This document shows, piece after piece, positions 43,966-54,049 of a DNA stretch of 64,000 bases; positions within the stretch are counted from its first letter, which is position 1, and every line of letters starts with the position of its first letter. A program made the position numbers and the translations under genes. Source of the stretch: Doryteuthis pealeii (lineage: Eukaryota; Mollusca; Cephalopoda; Myopsida; Loliginidae); assembly GCA_023376005.1 (NCBI GenBank), contig CM042160.1, positions 88,308,455 to 88,372,454 of the forward strand. Reading direction: 5' to 3'. The notes beneath the pieces are model-generated. The model searched no databases. It had not been told where the DNA came from and worked only from the letters and a program-made list of their open reading frames with translations.

Positions 43966-43992
43966 TACTAAGGTAGCAATAATTTCCTTCCT

Positions 43993-44490
<498 letters not shown>

Positions 44491-44606
44491 ACCTAAATGT
44501 TCTCAAGTATTTAGAATTTTTTAAAAAACGAATTAGATTACGCAGTAGTAGTAGTAGTAACAGCAACAATTGAAGCATTCAAGAATCATGGTAAGCTGAG
44601 AAAGGT

Positions 44607-44657
<51 letters not shown>

Positions 44658-45168
44658 GAGGGGGGGGAGAAGAGCTACTACTACGTCTTTCTCCCCCTCT
44701 CTCATTGAAATGTCTTCTCTTCCCTCTTCCATTGTGAAGATTCCTCCTGGGGTTTCATCATTGATTTTTATTGAAATCCAATGAGTTCTGTTTTTGAATA
44801 TTTGCTAAGAATATTTATAAAATTTCATCATGATCGGATCACATGGTGTAGGCGCCATCAGATTATACACAAACAGACAGAAATTGCCATTTAGATAGTA
44901 GACGCCCAAAAAGAGGAAGATAGAATCATCTACTAATCTAACATAAAATTCATTTTAATTTCAGGCCCTATAAGATGATATTTCTCGATATCTCAACTTC
45001 ACATCGATGATTTCGTGGACCAATGACTCCGGAAGATCGAGTTTCACGGACATATCACGAAGTCTGCTCTGTCTCTAACCTTGAATCAAACACTACCCTC
45101 CCATTTTCTCGTTGATTCTGTCAGCAAGCGGATCGTAGATGCAATTCTTCTAATATTTAACTGAAACC

Positions 45169-45170
<2 letters not shown>
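44491..45170. other. Unclassified stretch with GA-rich tract
   Basis: (GATA)n/(GA)n at 44606-44668. The remainder has no gene. ACACAAACAGACAGAAATTG near 44868 is a phrase often seen at ends of dispersed repeats, which I cannot classify. Confidence 0.4.

Positions 45171-45232
<62 letters not shown>
45171..45232. repeat. (ATT)n tract, LINE tail
   Basis: Pure ATT repeats; on the minus strand they are the AAT-repeat 3' tail of the LINE remnant that follows. Confidence 0.85.
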
Positions 45233-45233
<1 letters not shown>

Positions 45234-45270
45234 CTTTTGAGTTTTCACATCAATGTTAGCTGATAGTCTT

Positions 45271-45572
45271 TCACTGGAGTCTGAGTGACAGCAAGTCTCC
45301 TCAGGTCTCCAGGACTCTTCTGAGTGTTCTGGCAGATTGCAGCAGTGCAGTGTTCTGAATGGTTTCAATCCTTCCTTTGATATCCAAACTTTCCAAACCC
45401 TTTTCTAATCCTTTAGGGACTGTTCCAAGTGCACCAACTACAATTGGTATCACTTTCACTTTCATGTTCCATAACTTTTTCAGTTCTCTGGCAAGGTCCA
45501 GATATTTGTCCATTTTTTCATTTTCCTTCAGCTTCAACCTGTGATCTGCTGGAACTGCAAAATACATCAGTT
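45271..45572 (-). pseudogene. LINE ORF C-terminus (ADHR...LWNM...VGALGTVPKGLE)
   Basis: The minus-strand frame reads CQLMYFAVPADHRLKLKENE, KYLDLARELKKLWNMK, IPIVVGALGTVPKGLEKGLE and RSARTLRRVLET-type sequence, the conserved C-terminal region of a widespread class of non-LTR retrotransposon polyproteins. A TGA at 45301-45303 interrupts it; the frame then continues for nine codons (GDLLSLRLQ) to a second TGA at 45271-45273, which is probably the original end. The 5' side is cut by an AAT tract (45573-45606), so the ten Asn codons in the open frame are microsatellite. No catalytic domain remains. Confidence 0.8.
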
Positions 45573-45606
45573 GACAATTATTATTATTATTATTATTATT
45601 ATTATT
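45573..45606. repeat. Internal (ATT)n tract
   Basis: On the minus strand it directly follows CATCATCGGAAACGATGG and AC AGCAA, like a second LINE tail, so a separate element probably ended here. Confidence 0.7.
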
Positions 45607-45738
45607 TGCTGTCCATCGTTTCCGATGATGACACCACGCGAATTTATTCGGTCTCTGGTTGCTTCTTGCCAACTGAGTATGGGGATGTTAATGTCATTCA
45701 GGTATTTTTTGATGTTGTCTATGTACCTGAGCTTTAGT
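45607..45738 (-). pseudogene. Second LINE 3' piece
   Basis: Minus-strand translation KLRYIDNIKKYLNDINIPIL then SWQEATRDRINSRGVIIGND resembles the end of another LINE ORF (a KDNIK...W...R pattern). It ends in the AAT tract. It lies between two parts that belong to one LINE type, so it may be a nested insertion. Confidence 0.5.
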
Positions 45739-45985
45739 CTACCGATTAACTCTAATTAACCTTTCCTTGACCTTTTTTGTGTATTCTTCGAGTCCTTGGA
45801 TTGTAGTATCTACGCAATCTTCAATGTTGGCGAGACCTCTTCCACTTTCATTTGTTTATACATATAATCTGTCTCTATCATCTCTCGGGTGTAATGCCTT
45901 GTGTATCGTCATTAATTTTATTGTATTTTGGACTTATTCCTCTCTTGTCCATTTTAAGAATGGCCCAGAATATCTTATAATGGGG
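45739..45985 (-). pseudogene. LINE ORF piece (YSGPFLKWTREE...ALHPRDD...)
   Basis: Minus-strand frame: YSGPFLKWTREE, a stop, then KLMTIHKALHPRDDRDRLYV, a stop, then SGRGLANIEDCVDTTIQGLE and EYTKKVKERLIRVNR ending in TAG at 45739-45741. These are conserved phrases of the same LINE class as 45271-45572, lying further upstream in the protein. At least two internal stops make it dead, and roughly 150 residues that should link it to the C-terminal piece are missing. Confidence 0.75.
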
Positions 45986-46555
45986 ACCGCACATGTATCT
46001 ATCTCTTTGGTAAGATTTCTACTGCAGAAAAAAATCCCAACCTTCGTCCCTCCAGAAGACAACCATCAGATTGTACCCCCCTCAAAAGAATCCCTAACAA
46101 TAACAGTCAGATTAAAAACAATGAAAAAACTCCAACAAAACAACAACAATTAGACCCCCCCAAAAAAAAGAAATCAACAAATCAACAACATGTTTTAAGT
46201 CTTTCAAGGCTTCCATATTAGTTGAGGTGAATCTTTAGATCAGTGATTCTGTTATCCACACCAACACACGAAACCTTCAGTACACAAAAGAAGTAAAGAC
46301 TATAACAGAGTGTCAAGTCCTTCGTCGTCAAGCACAGAACAGAGCTAACAGGTTACATTCAATCAATACGCATACGAAGCCTGTAGGAGAACTGCTCGCA
46401 CCACGTCAACTTGCCTGTTTTTTTTTAATGTGTCGCTGCCATCTTATGCAAATAAGTCTGCAACAAAAAATGGCAGTTTGGCGAACGACTCTCATAGAGA
46501 GATTGACACGCGAGACAGCGAACGCGTTTAGCTCCCGGTAAGTCAGTCCTTCTAT
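45986..46555. other. Unclassified stretch
   Basis: No gene. It includes A/C-rich patches (46080-46190). The minus-strand Phe-rich frame at 46406-47128 is a low-complexity artefact. Confidence 0.4.
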
Positions 46556-46634
46556 TACACAACAGTCAGACCCACCCCCCAAAAAAACCCAACAAAATAA
46601 AACAACAGTCAGATTAGAAAAAACAAAAAGCAAA

Positions 46635-46665
<31 letters not shown>

Positions 46666-47105
46666 CAACCAAACAAAAACAACAAGAATCAGATTGTAAA
46701 CAAAGCAAACCCCCCAAAAAATCAATAGTCAGACTAGCCAACTCAAATACCAACAAAACAATAGTTAGATTACCAAAAAAAAAAAAAAAAACAACAAAAA
46801 ACAACAAAAAACAAACCAAAACAAACAAACAAACAAAACAAAAACAAACAAAAACAAAAACCCAAATAAACAAAAAAACAAAAAAAAAAAAACAAAAACA
46901 AAAAAAGAACAAACAAAAACAAAAAAAAAACCCACAAAAAACAAAAAAAACAAACAAAAACAAAAAAACAAAAACAAACAAAAAACAAAAAAACAAAACA
47001 AAAAAACAAAAAAACAAAAAACAAAAAAACACAAAAACAAAACAAAACAAACAAAAAAAAACAAAAACAAAAAAACCTACAAACACAAAAAACAATAAAA
47101 CAAAG
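46556..47105. repeat. CAAA-rich low-complexity tract
   Basis: Plus strand almost only A and C, with (CA)n at 46636-46661 and imperfect CAAA/CAAAAA repeats to 47100. It may be the overgrown tail of a retroposon. Confidence 0.9.
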
Positions 47106-47111
47106 ATAGCA

Positions 47112-47430
47112 ATGGATATGATCTGCATTATTCGGACTATTGTCTCATCTTCATTGTTATCTACACAACGTTTCGGCCGATGTGCCCTCCGGCCTTTTTC
47201 AGGTATTTCTTGTTGGACTCTGGAACCTTCTCGAACTCGGAAACCCCCTCTTCGAACTTGGGGAAATAAAGGGTTAGGTTCAAAGTTCTGTGAAGGCTCC
47301 CGATTACGACAAGAAGGTTCCCAATTTCGAGGAGGGGGTTTCCGAGTCCGAGAAGGTTTCCGAGTCCGACAAAAAATACCTGAAGAAGGTCGGAGGGCAC
47401 ATCGACCGAAACGTTTGCAACTTTTAGATG
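47112..47430. repeat. Foldback cassette with hammerhead-like termini
   Basis: The left end (CAACGTTTCGGCCGATGTGC) and right end (GCACATCGACCGAAACGTTTG) are inverted. At the right end: CTGAAGA (47380-47386), an extra A, stem GGTCG/CGACC (47388-47392 and 47403-47407), GAA, then the self-complementary ACGT. The core has the GAAGGTTTCCGAGTCCGA phrases of the 27.5 and 41.3 kb minisatellites in unexpanded form. Confidence 0.7.
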
Positions 47431-47637
47431 TCGGCCAATTACTATGCCCGTGAACTAGGCAAAGTCTGTAAAATAATAGATGTAGTTGTCCCAGCAGACC
47501 ACAGGGTGAAGATTAATATTCCAGGAAAATTAATTATGAAGAAATATTGATGAAGTGAAATTTAAATCGACAAAAAATATTTTATGAAAATAATTATCAT
47601 GGAATTTTAAATCCAAAATTTCTTTTGAAAGACTTGT

Positions 47638-47640
<3 letters not shown>

Positions 47641-47685
<45 letters not shown>

Positions 47686-47755
47686 GGAGAGAAGGGGGAA
47701 AGATGAAGAGATAGAAAGAGGGGAGCAAAGAGATGATGATGATAATGATGAGAGA

Positions 47756-47794
<39 letters not shown>

Positions 47795-47846
47795 TGTGTG
47801 TGTATAGTGGAAAGAGAGAGGAAGAAACATAGATAGTTAGAGAGAG
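47641..47846. repeat. (GA)n-rich tract
   Basis: GA repeats interrupted by AAAGATGAAGAG and GATGATGATAATG; it ends in the left target-site duplicate. Confidence 0.9.
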
Positions 47847-48146
47847 TTTATTTGTCGCATACCCCACTTGTATGGACTGGGCACAAGGCCTCGTTTTAAC
47901 GTGGGTCCACCCACAAGCCGAAGCTAATGGGTGGGAAAGAACAAAAATTGCGTCGATCCCTTCGGCTTTCCCCCTCAAGGGGGGCGCCTTAGACGCTGGG
48001 TAATAAACCCAACCCTGCTCCCAAGGGGGCAGGTATTGCCTGTGGGGATAGCCCCCGGGGATCGACGCTATTAATTTAACACTACTCACCGGACCAGTGG
48101 CCGAAGTTCACCGGACCCCCACCCCGAAGGACGGTTTGAGATTGCC
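47847..48146 (-). mobile_element. GC-rich 300-bp insertion with 17-bp target-site duplication
   Basis: Bracketed by exact copies of TAGATAGTTAGAGAGAG (47830-47846 and 48147-48163). Much more GC-rich than its surroundings. On the minus strand it begins GGCAATCTCAAACCGTCC and ends GGGGTATGCGACAAATAAA, an A-rich end that suggests a SINE or 5'-truncated LINE in that direction. Internal inverted repeats GCGTCGATCCC / GGGATCGACGC (47951-47961 and 48057-48067). I do not recognise the family. Confidence 0.75.
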
Positions 48147-48154
48147 TAGATAGT

Positions 48155-48196
48155 TAGAGAGAGAGAGAGGGGGGGATAAAAAGAGAGAAGAGAGAG

Positions 48197-48282
<86 letters not shown>

Positions 48283-48303
48283 AGAGAGAGAGAGAGAGAG
48301 AAG
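48155..48303. repeat. (GA)n(GT)n(GA)n tract
   Basis: Continuation of the interrupted GA tract, with GT repeats at 48201-48233. Confidence 0.9.
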
Positions 48304-48595
48304 TAATTTGACCTACCTCTTAATTGCAAAAGGAGAGTAACACTTTGAGATTCCGAACAGAATTCCTGGTGTCCAAACTTCAGTTCTTGTCTTCGCAAGT
48401 CTCAGAAGAACTCGAAAAATTGTTGTAAAAAAGCCAACCGTTTTGTCACTGTTGGTACCTCACCTCAAAGCATGGGGTTATCAAGATAGTTTTCAGACTA
48501 TCATTGTAGTAGTGTACAGTCCTAACGAGTACCTACACACGTGACCTCAAACCGTACGCATCTCAGTCACTAGTCACACTATAAAATAAAACAAT
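48304..48595. other. Unclassified stretch
   Basis: No gene or repeat family recognised. Confidence 0.4.
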
Positions 48596-48750
48596 CGTGG
48601 CGACTCGTCGTGGAACAGTGGTTAAACAATTTTTGTTTTTAATCGGGTTCAATCCTCACCGGATGCCTCTATTTGAATGTGCTAGGTAGTTGCGCAATTC
48701 GTTCTGGTGACAATAGTGTCCAACTCGAGGTAAATGGCTAATTACGAATG
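48596..48750 (+). mobile_element. Diverged SINE-1-like element
   Basis: GTCGTGGAACAGTGGTTAAA (A-box-like) and CGGGTTCAATCCTCACCGG (T-arm, B box) are spaced as in SINE-1, followed by a tail ending GGTAAATGGC. The anticodon arm is replaced by a T-rich run. Confidence 0.55.
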
Positions 48751-48884
48751 TTGATTAACATCTAGGAAACTATTGAATTGTTTGTTTACTAACCCACATT
48801 CCTTCCCTTTATTCAATAATTTTGCTTTAGTCAGCGAAGCTTATTAAATGTGCTCGTCATTTTTAACATTATTTTGCATTTTTA

Positions 48885-48909
48885 ATTATATATATATATA
48901 TATATATAT
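48885..48909. repeat. (TA)n microsatellite
   Basis: Short TA tract preceding the foldback. Confidence 0.9.
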
Positions 48910-48956
48910 TAAAGTAATTGGTAATTTTGCTTGAAGCATTGTTAAGTATGTTTAAA

Positions 48957-49897
48957 AATAATAAAATTCGAAGGCATACAAATGCGTAAAAAATAAAGAC
49001 AAAAAGATGTTTTATATGTCTAATCGATTTCAAAGCAAAGCTTTTATCATCAGAGTTTATTTTCAGAAATGAACGTGCTTATGTTTTTTTATTTGTGTGG
49101 TTATAATTTCTCTTCTTATTTCCTTTTCCTCTCCTTTTTTCCTCTCTTTCTTCTTCTCCTCCTTTATGAATGGCCGAATAACTGTAATTTCTTATTTCTC
49201 TTTTTTTTTTCTTTTTTAAAAGTTTGTTGAGAACAAGGCTGACATCGGTAAGATGTTGCAATATGTTGCGACGACCGTGTGGAGATGTCAAAATTTTTTT
49301 GAAAACAAAAATGAACAAATAAATAAAACCGTTAATAGAAAATTTTTTACATACTTAGCTTTTGTTTCGCTTTCACCTTTCCTTTCTTATTCTTTCTCCC
49401 TCTCTTTCTTTTTTTTTGTGTTATTTCTCTTCTTTTTTCTTTTTTTTTCTTTTTTATCCTTTGTTCTTTAATTTAAATTATTTTTTTATAGTAAATAAGT
49501 AAATAAAAGATTATCTTAAATATGTATTAGTATTGATAGAAAAATAAATAATTCTTTTTTATTATTTTTTTTTTAAGAAATATCTTTTATGAGTACTTTT
49601 TTCTCTTTTTCTTTTAAACTTAAATAAGTTAATATTATATTAATTATATATTAAAATATCATATAATAATTACATATTACAATACTCATAAAGGAGGAGA
49701 AGAAGAAAGAGAGGAAAAAAGAGAGGAAAAGGAAATAAGAAGAGAATTATAACCACACAAATAAAAAAACACATAAGCACGTCATTTCTGAAAATAAACT
49801 CTGATGATAAAGCTTTGCTTTGAAATCGATTATACATATAAAAACATCTTTTGTCTTTATTTTTTTTTACGCATTGTATTGCCTTCGAATTTTATTA
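48957..49897. repeat. Foldback element with ~510-bp unique loop
   Basis: The left arm (48957-49170, starting AATAATAAAATTCGAAGG) and right arm (49684-49897, ending CCTTCGAATTTTATTAT) are complementary over ~210 bp. The loop (49171-49683) is AT- and T-rich and unlike the arms. Right arm, plus strand: CTGATGA (49801-49807), an extra T, hairpin AAAGC-TTT-GCTTT (49809-49821), GAA (49822-49824), self-complementary ATCGAT (49825-49830). This differs from the others in its long loop. The loop frames at 49079 and 49253 show no family. Confidence 0.85.
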
Positions 49898-49941
49898 TAT
49901 ATATATATATAATATATATATATATATTATATAATATATGA

Positions 49942-50070
49942 ATGAAAAAAGTGGAATGAAAACATCACAACAATGCTGTTAAAGAGAAAACAATTTATAA
50001 TATAAATCATAGCTGATATTGATCAATATTTCGATTTTACCAAAATCATCATCAGAGCCTCATTTACTCC
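49942..50070. repeat. Half of the 39626-39840 cassette
   Basis: AATGCTGTTAAAGAGAAAAC and ATAGCTGATATTGATCAATA match the left arm of the palindrome at 39626. The matching right arm is missing; a TA tract follows at 50115-50160. Confidence 0.75.
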
Positions 50071-50160
50071 GTGGTGATTGTGGTCGCATTGGTAAATTGC
50101 CTTCAAGCAAATATATTATATTATATATATAATATATATATATATATATAATATATATAT

Positions 50161-50420
50161 ATTCGACGTCTTCTTTCAAAACGTTTTATCCCAGCATTTC
50201 ATAAATTTGAATATTTTAAGAGCGCTAATTTTCCATTCAATACAATTTTAAACAACTGATCAACAACAACTATCACACGATCTCGCTAATCATTTTACGA
50301 TAAATTTTCCTTTTAATTCATCAACAAAAGCCCCGAAGAAGATCTACTAAACAGATTGAAACACTGCAGCGTTGGCTGAATAAATATTCACTCCTTTTAT
50401 TGAAACCTGTGTTTTTAAAA
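50161..50420. other. AT-rich stretch with decayed hammerhead-like phrase
   Basis: Near 50330-50370: CCCCGAAGAAGATCT, a hairpin, then AGATTGAAACACTGCAGCG. The core base after C3 is C instead of T. No gene. Confidence 0.4.
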
Positions 50421-50860
50421 AAAATGTTCACTATTTTTACACACCGTCGGATTCACTTCCATTTTCTCTTTCACACCACACTCACACACACCACCACACA
50501 CCAGACACACATATATTATATATATATATGTATTATATATAATATATAATATATATATATATATATATATTATATAATGTAATTGGTAAAAATTGAAAAA
50601 CACAGTTTCATTAACGAATGATGTTTAATAAACCCACACTACAGTGTTTCAGTTGTTTAAGAAACCTTCATAAGGGCTTCAGTGGTTTAAGAAACATAAT
50701 TATTAATGAAAAAAAAGACTGTGAGCCTCTGTTTTTGGAATTTGGCTGCTTTTGTTGATATTCAAATATGAGAAGAAAAAGAAAAAACGCTGATTTACGT
50801 CGGAGTCTTTATTTCAAACTACGTGACGTAATTTTCCCCAAAGTTCTTGGAAACTAATTT
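50421..50860. other. (TA)n tracts and AT-rich stretch
   Basis: TA tracts at 50514-50575. 50636-50700 contains GTTTCAGTTGTTTAAGAAAC, partly repeated at once (CTTCAGTGGTTTAAGAAAC). No gene. Confidence 0.5.
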
Positions 50861-50949
50861 TCATGAATGGAAAAATTCATTTACTTTTGTTAACAGGGCT
50901 TTCGTTGGTTTATGAAAAAATAACTTTATTAATGGCAAACAAAAGTAAA

Positions 50950-51169
50950 AGTGTGTGTATGTGTGTGTGTGTATGTGTTGTGTGTGCGTGTTATGTGTGT
51001 GTGTGTATGTGTGTATTGTATGTTATGTGTGTGTGTTTGTATGTGTGTGTGTGTATGTATGTGTGGTGTATGTGTGTGTGTATGTATGTGTGTGTGTATA
51101 TGTATGTATGATGTGTGTATTGTATGATGTAATTTTGTGTGTGTATTAGTATGTATGTGTTGTGTGCGC

Positions 51170-51200
<31 letters not shown>
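50950..51200. repeat. (TG)n-rich microsatellite
   Basis: GTGT/GTAT repeats; Cys/Val-rich frames are artefacts. Confidence 0.95.
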
Positions 51201-51205
<5 letters not shown>

Positions 51206-51735
51206 CGGTACTGAGGCACTGACTAATGAATTTTCAATTAGTTTATTGTTGAAGTGGGATGGTCAGTGCTTGTTTGTTTTTGTTTAAGTGTTCTGGCTCC
51301 ACATTTTTATCACCACTCTTTATTGGCCATATATATATATATTATATATAATATATATATAATATATATATATATAGTGTCCGATTTCCCGCTTTAGTGT
51401 TTCCATTGCTGTAGCATTAATAATTTATCTAAGATTGCTCAATAGATAGTAGACCGTAGAGCTATAAATAATTGTAGAAATATATGTAAAAATTATGGGG
51501 TCTATCACAATTTTCGATCTTGAAAAGATCTTTTAGTTCTGAAAAGATATGTTCAAGATCGAGACGTAGTAACTCATAATTTGTTCATATTTAAAAAAAA
51601 ATTAATATAGAGAGTAGGAACCTTTGAATATACCACAGTATGTAGTATTTCATTATTACAACGATTGATATGTTTACTTAAGAGCTATTGCGAAATAGTT
51701 TAATATGTAAAGAGTATAATAATCTTGATTTAACT
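51201..51735. other. AT-rich stretch with a small inverted repeat
   Basis: TA tract at 51330-51375. TTTTCGATCTTGAAAAGATC and GATATGTTCAAGATCGAGA (51505-51565) form a small inverted repeat of the same style as the cassettes. No gene. Confidence 0.5.
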
Positions 51736-51780
51736 CTCTCTCTCTCTCTCTCTCGCACACACACTCTCGTTCTCTCTCGC
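51736..51780. repeat. (TC)n tract
   Basis: TC repeats with CGCACACACAC interruptions. Confidence 0.9.
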
Positions 51781-52027
51781 ACACCTTCTTCTTTCCTATT
51801 TTCATTATGCTTGATTGAAACAGATTAGCGTTCTTTCTTTGTACAGATGCTTTAAAAAGGGTGGAGGCCACCGGAACTATTGGAGGAAATAAAGATCAAA
51901 AGCATACAAACGTTGATACTCTAGAATTATTTTGTTTTTTGTTCATTTTGCATTTTCCATGGTTCTAATGTAATTAAAACGTTCCCAATGACTATATATA
52001 TATATAATATATTATATATATTATATA

Positions 52028-52079
<52 letters not shown>

Positions 52080-52295
52080 AGCTAATCCAAATTAACTGGT
52101 AAGTAAGGATGATTCTATTTGGGATCATCGAAATCTCACTGTACTACCATACTGTATGCTCATGTAGGTGCAAACCTATAAACTCATACAAAATTTTTTA
52201 TAAACCCCTAAGAGAGCTCAATGTATAATAACTAATAAATTAATTATATACAGAGCAATATTTAACTTTCAACGAAAAAAGAATTAACAGTCATT
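51781..52295. other. AT-rich stretch with TA/TG tract
   Basis: TA then TG repeats at 51994-52072. 52099-52145 (GGATGATTCTATTTGGGATC) is shared with 21445 and 33058. No gene. Confidence 0.5.
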
Positions 52296-52299
52296 TGAC

Positions 52300-52431
52300 T
52301 ATAATAATTTATTTCAACCAGAAACTCAAAATGAGTCTAGCCTCTTCAATAGATTTTTCAATGGGTATTTGTAAAATCTATCTGAAGAGGCTAGACTCAT
52401 TTTAAGTTTCTGGTCAAATAATCATTGTTAT
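52300..52431. repeat. Inverted repeat
   Basis: The arms contain CCAGAAACTCAAAATGAGTC and its near-complement GACTCATTTTAAGTTTCTGG, ~58 bp each with a short loop. CTGAAGA (52382-52388) heads an imperfect long hairpin, weakly hammerhead-like. Confidence 0.85.
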
Positions 52432-52529
52432 AGGTTTTGTTAGTGTTTTTCTTTTTTTGAAAGTTATATAATATATATATATATAATATATAGTTTATAT
52501 ATATATATATATATATAATTTATATAAAT

Positions 52530-53070
52530 AAGAATATCAGTCCAGAAAGTAACGGGATTGATTTTTTTCAGGTCAGCAACCCTGATCTAAAATCAACTGA
52601 ATCAATGTGTCCGCATGCAAAAACGTTCAGTTCATGTTTAAATGTCATCTTTCGATGGCGTAGGTGTTCAAGGTTTGTCACTGCAACACCACAAAGACTA
52701 ATACCAGCAAAAACGAGAATACTGAACACTCGATGGCACTAATTTACTAATACTCACAGTTGATATCAACGCTGGTGTACTAACGCATTGTACAGCTTAA
52801 ATTGTGTCCCAAGATGTAGGAATAACAAATGATAACAAAAACAGTGAAATTGTTTACATATAAATATTTGTTTTATTCATTCTCACCGACCGGGAATACA
52901 GAGGGATGAGTTTGGATAGAATTCAACCGTGTGTTGTCATGTGAGTGTTCATCACATGCAGCCAAGTCCTTGTCAGTTTCTGTCTCACTGCTTGTCAGTG
53001 AATATATCCAGTCGAATCGTAAGGAGAGATAATTTTCCCTAACAAATTGCTTCCTTGCTTGTTTTGTTTT
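52530..53070. other. Unclassified stretch
   Basis: No gene recognised. The 74-codon minus-strand frame at 52873 has no family I know. Confidence 0.4.
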
Positions 53071-53112
53071 ACAGCATTTCAACCCTTGTCGGGTCATTTA
53101 ATTCCGAAACAA
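53068..53112 (-). mobile_element. Repeat X tail fragment
   Basis: GTTTTGTTTTACAGCATTTC and GTCGGGTCATTTAATTCCG correspond to the tail hairpin of repeat X, only about 45 bp. Confidence 0.5.
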
Positions 53113-53149
53113 ATAATTTAGATAAAAATATGACTCGGCTTGCTTACCT

Positions 53150-53256
53150 GTAGCGGCTAAAGTGGTCACCCCAATTAAATATTGAACCGGTTCATCGCTA
53201 CTTAACTTCGGTGATCTAAGCAGAACCTGGTGCTTTCAGCGTGATTGACCGTAATA
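53150..53256 (-). mobile_element. 5S rRNA-derived SINE head or 5S pseudogene
   Basis: On the minus strand: TACGGTCAATCACGCTGAAA, GCACCAGGTTCTGCTTAGAT, CACCGAAGTTAAGTAGCG, then GGTTCAATATTTAATTGGGG and TGACC. This follows 5S rRNA from helix I through the internal promoter (box A AAGTTAAG, box C GGTT...GGGTGACC) with many substitutions. It stops before a full 120 nt, so it is a decayed pseudogene or the head of a 5S-type SINE. Confidence 0.6.
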
Positions 53257-53690
53257 TAATCCCAGGGTTGCTGATTCAAAATCCTTGCAACATTTAGATC
53301 ATACATGTAGCCGTCTTTATTTAGGCAAAGGAAGGAGCTGCACTTTATTAGATGGCTGCCTGAATTTATTTTATTCTACTTTTTGCAATGCAGGTAGATC
53401 AAATTTCGGTAGTCATTTGAGTGTTCTAAGCAATTAGAACATTCAAAAGCGGCAATTTTTCGTACGCAAAACATTCATGATGCCATCTTTGAGGCCGAAT
53501 AAGCGAAATGTTTTTTTCGTGCGTGCAAACGAAGCGCAACCCTCCTCCACATCATTTAGGAGAAACATGGATCAGCGAAGTTGACGTTAGAGGGGGGGGG
53601 AAATAAAATAAAAGCAGACGTAATCCGTCTGACCATGGACGGGTCTTTCTTTTTTCTTTCTTATAGGACTCTAATCATTATTTTCTGATT
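53257..53690. other. Unclassified stretch
   Basis: No gene. It may include the body of the 5S-headed element just after 53256 on its upstream side, but I cannot delimit it. Confidence 0.35.
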
Positions 53691-53783
53691 TTGTGTGTGT
53701 GTGTGTATGTATGTGCGGTGCGTGTGTGTATGTGTGTCATATATATATATATATATATACTATATAATATATATAATATATAT
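53691..53783. repeat. (TG)n and (TA)n microsatellite
   Basis: TG repeats then interrupted TA repeats. Confidence 0.9.
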
Positions 53784-53904
53784 GTATATAAAGTATTAAC
53801 TTACGGTGGGTATAAGAACGATCGTTGGAAGCGCACAATATCCAGAGGTTAAGGTTGAAGAAAAAACAAATACAAAGTGCTCATACAATGTAGAGCATAC
53901 ATTT

Positions 53905-54047
53905 ATTTTAAATGGAAAGGAGTAACCTACTCGAGTTTCTTCCCAACGGGCATGTTTATAACACCCTAAGATTAATCGTAAACTCGATTAATTTTAAAGT
54001 AACCCTGAAGAATCAAATCGCTGAAACATCGAGTAGGTTACTTCTTT
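53905..54047. repeat. Inverted repeat cut at the satellite junction
   Basis: GGAGTAACCTACTCGAGTTTC at the left (split GGAGTAACC, TACTCGAGTTTC) pairs with GAAACATCGAGTAGGTTACTTC at the right end. CCTGAAGAATCAAATCGCTG near 54004 is a hammerhead-like remnant. The outer right edge is lost at the single N. Confidence 0.75.
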
Positions 54048-54048
54048 C

Positions 54049-54049
54049 N
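54049..54049. other. Single N at contig-satellite junction
   Basis: One ambiguous base exactly where unique-looking sequence meets the satellite, a likely join made during gap filling. Confidence 0.9.

Noticed and set aside
52536..52620. Mariner-like terminal repeat (CAGTCCAGAAAGTAACGGG)
   Set aside because: Resembles the style of some mariner ends, but I found no inverted partner or transposase nearby.
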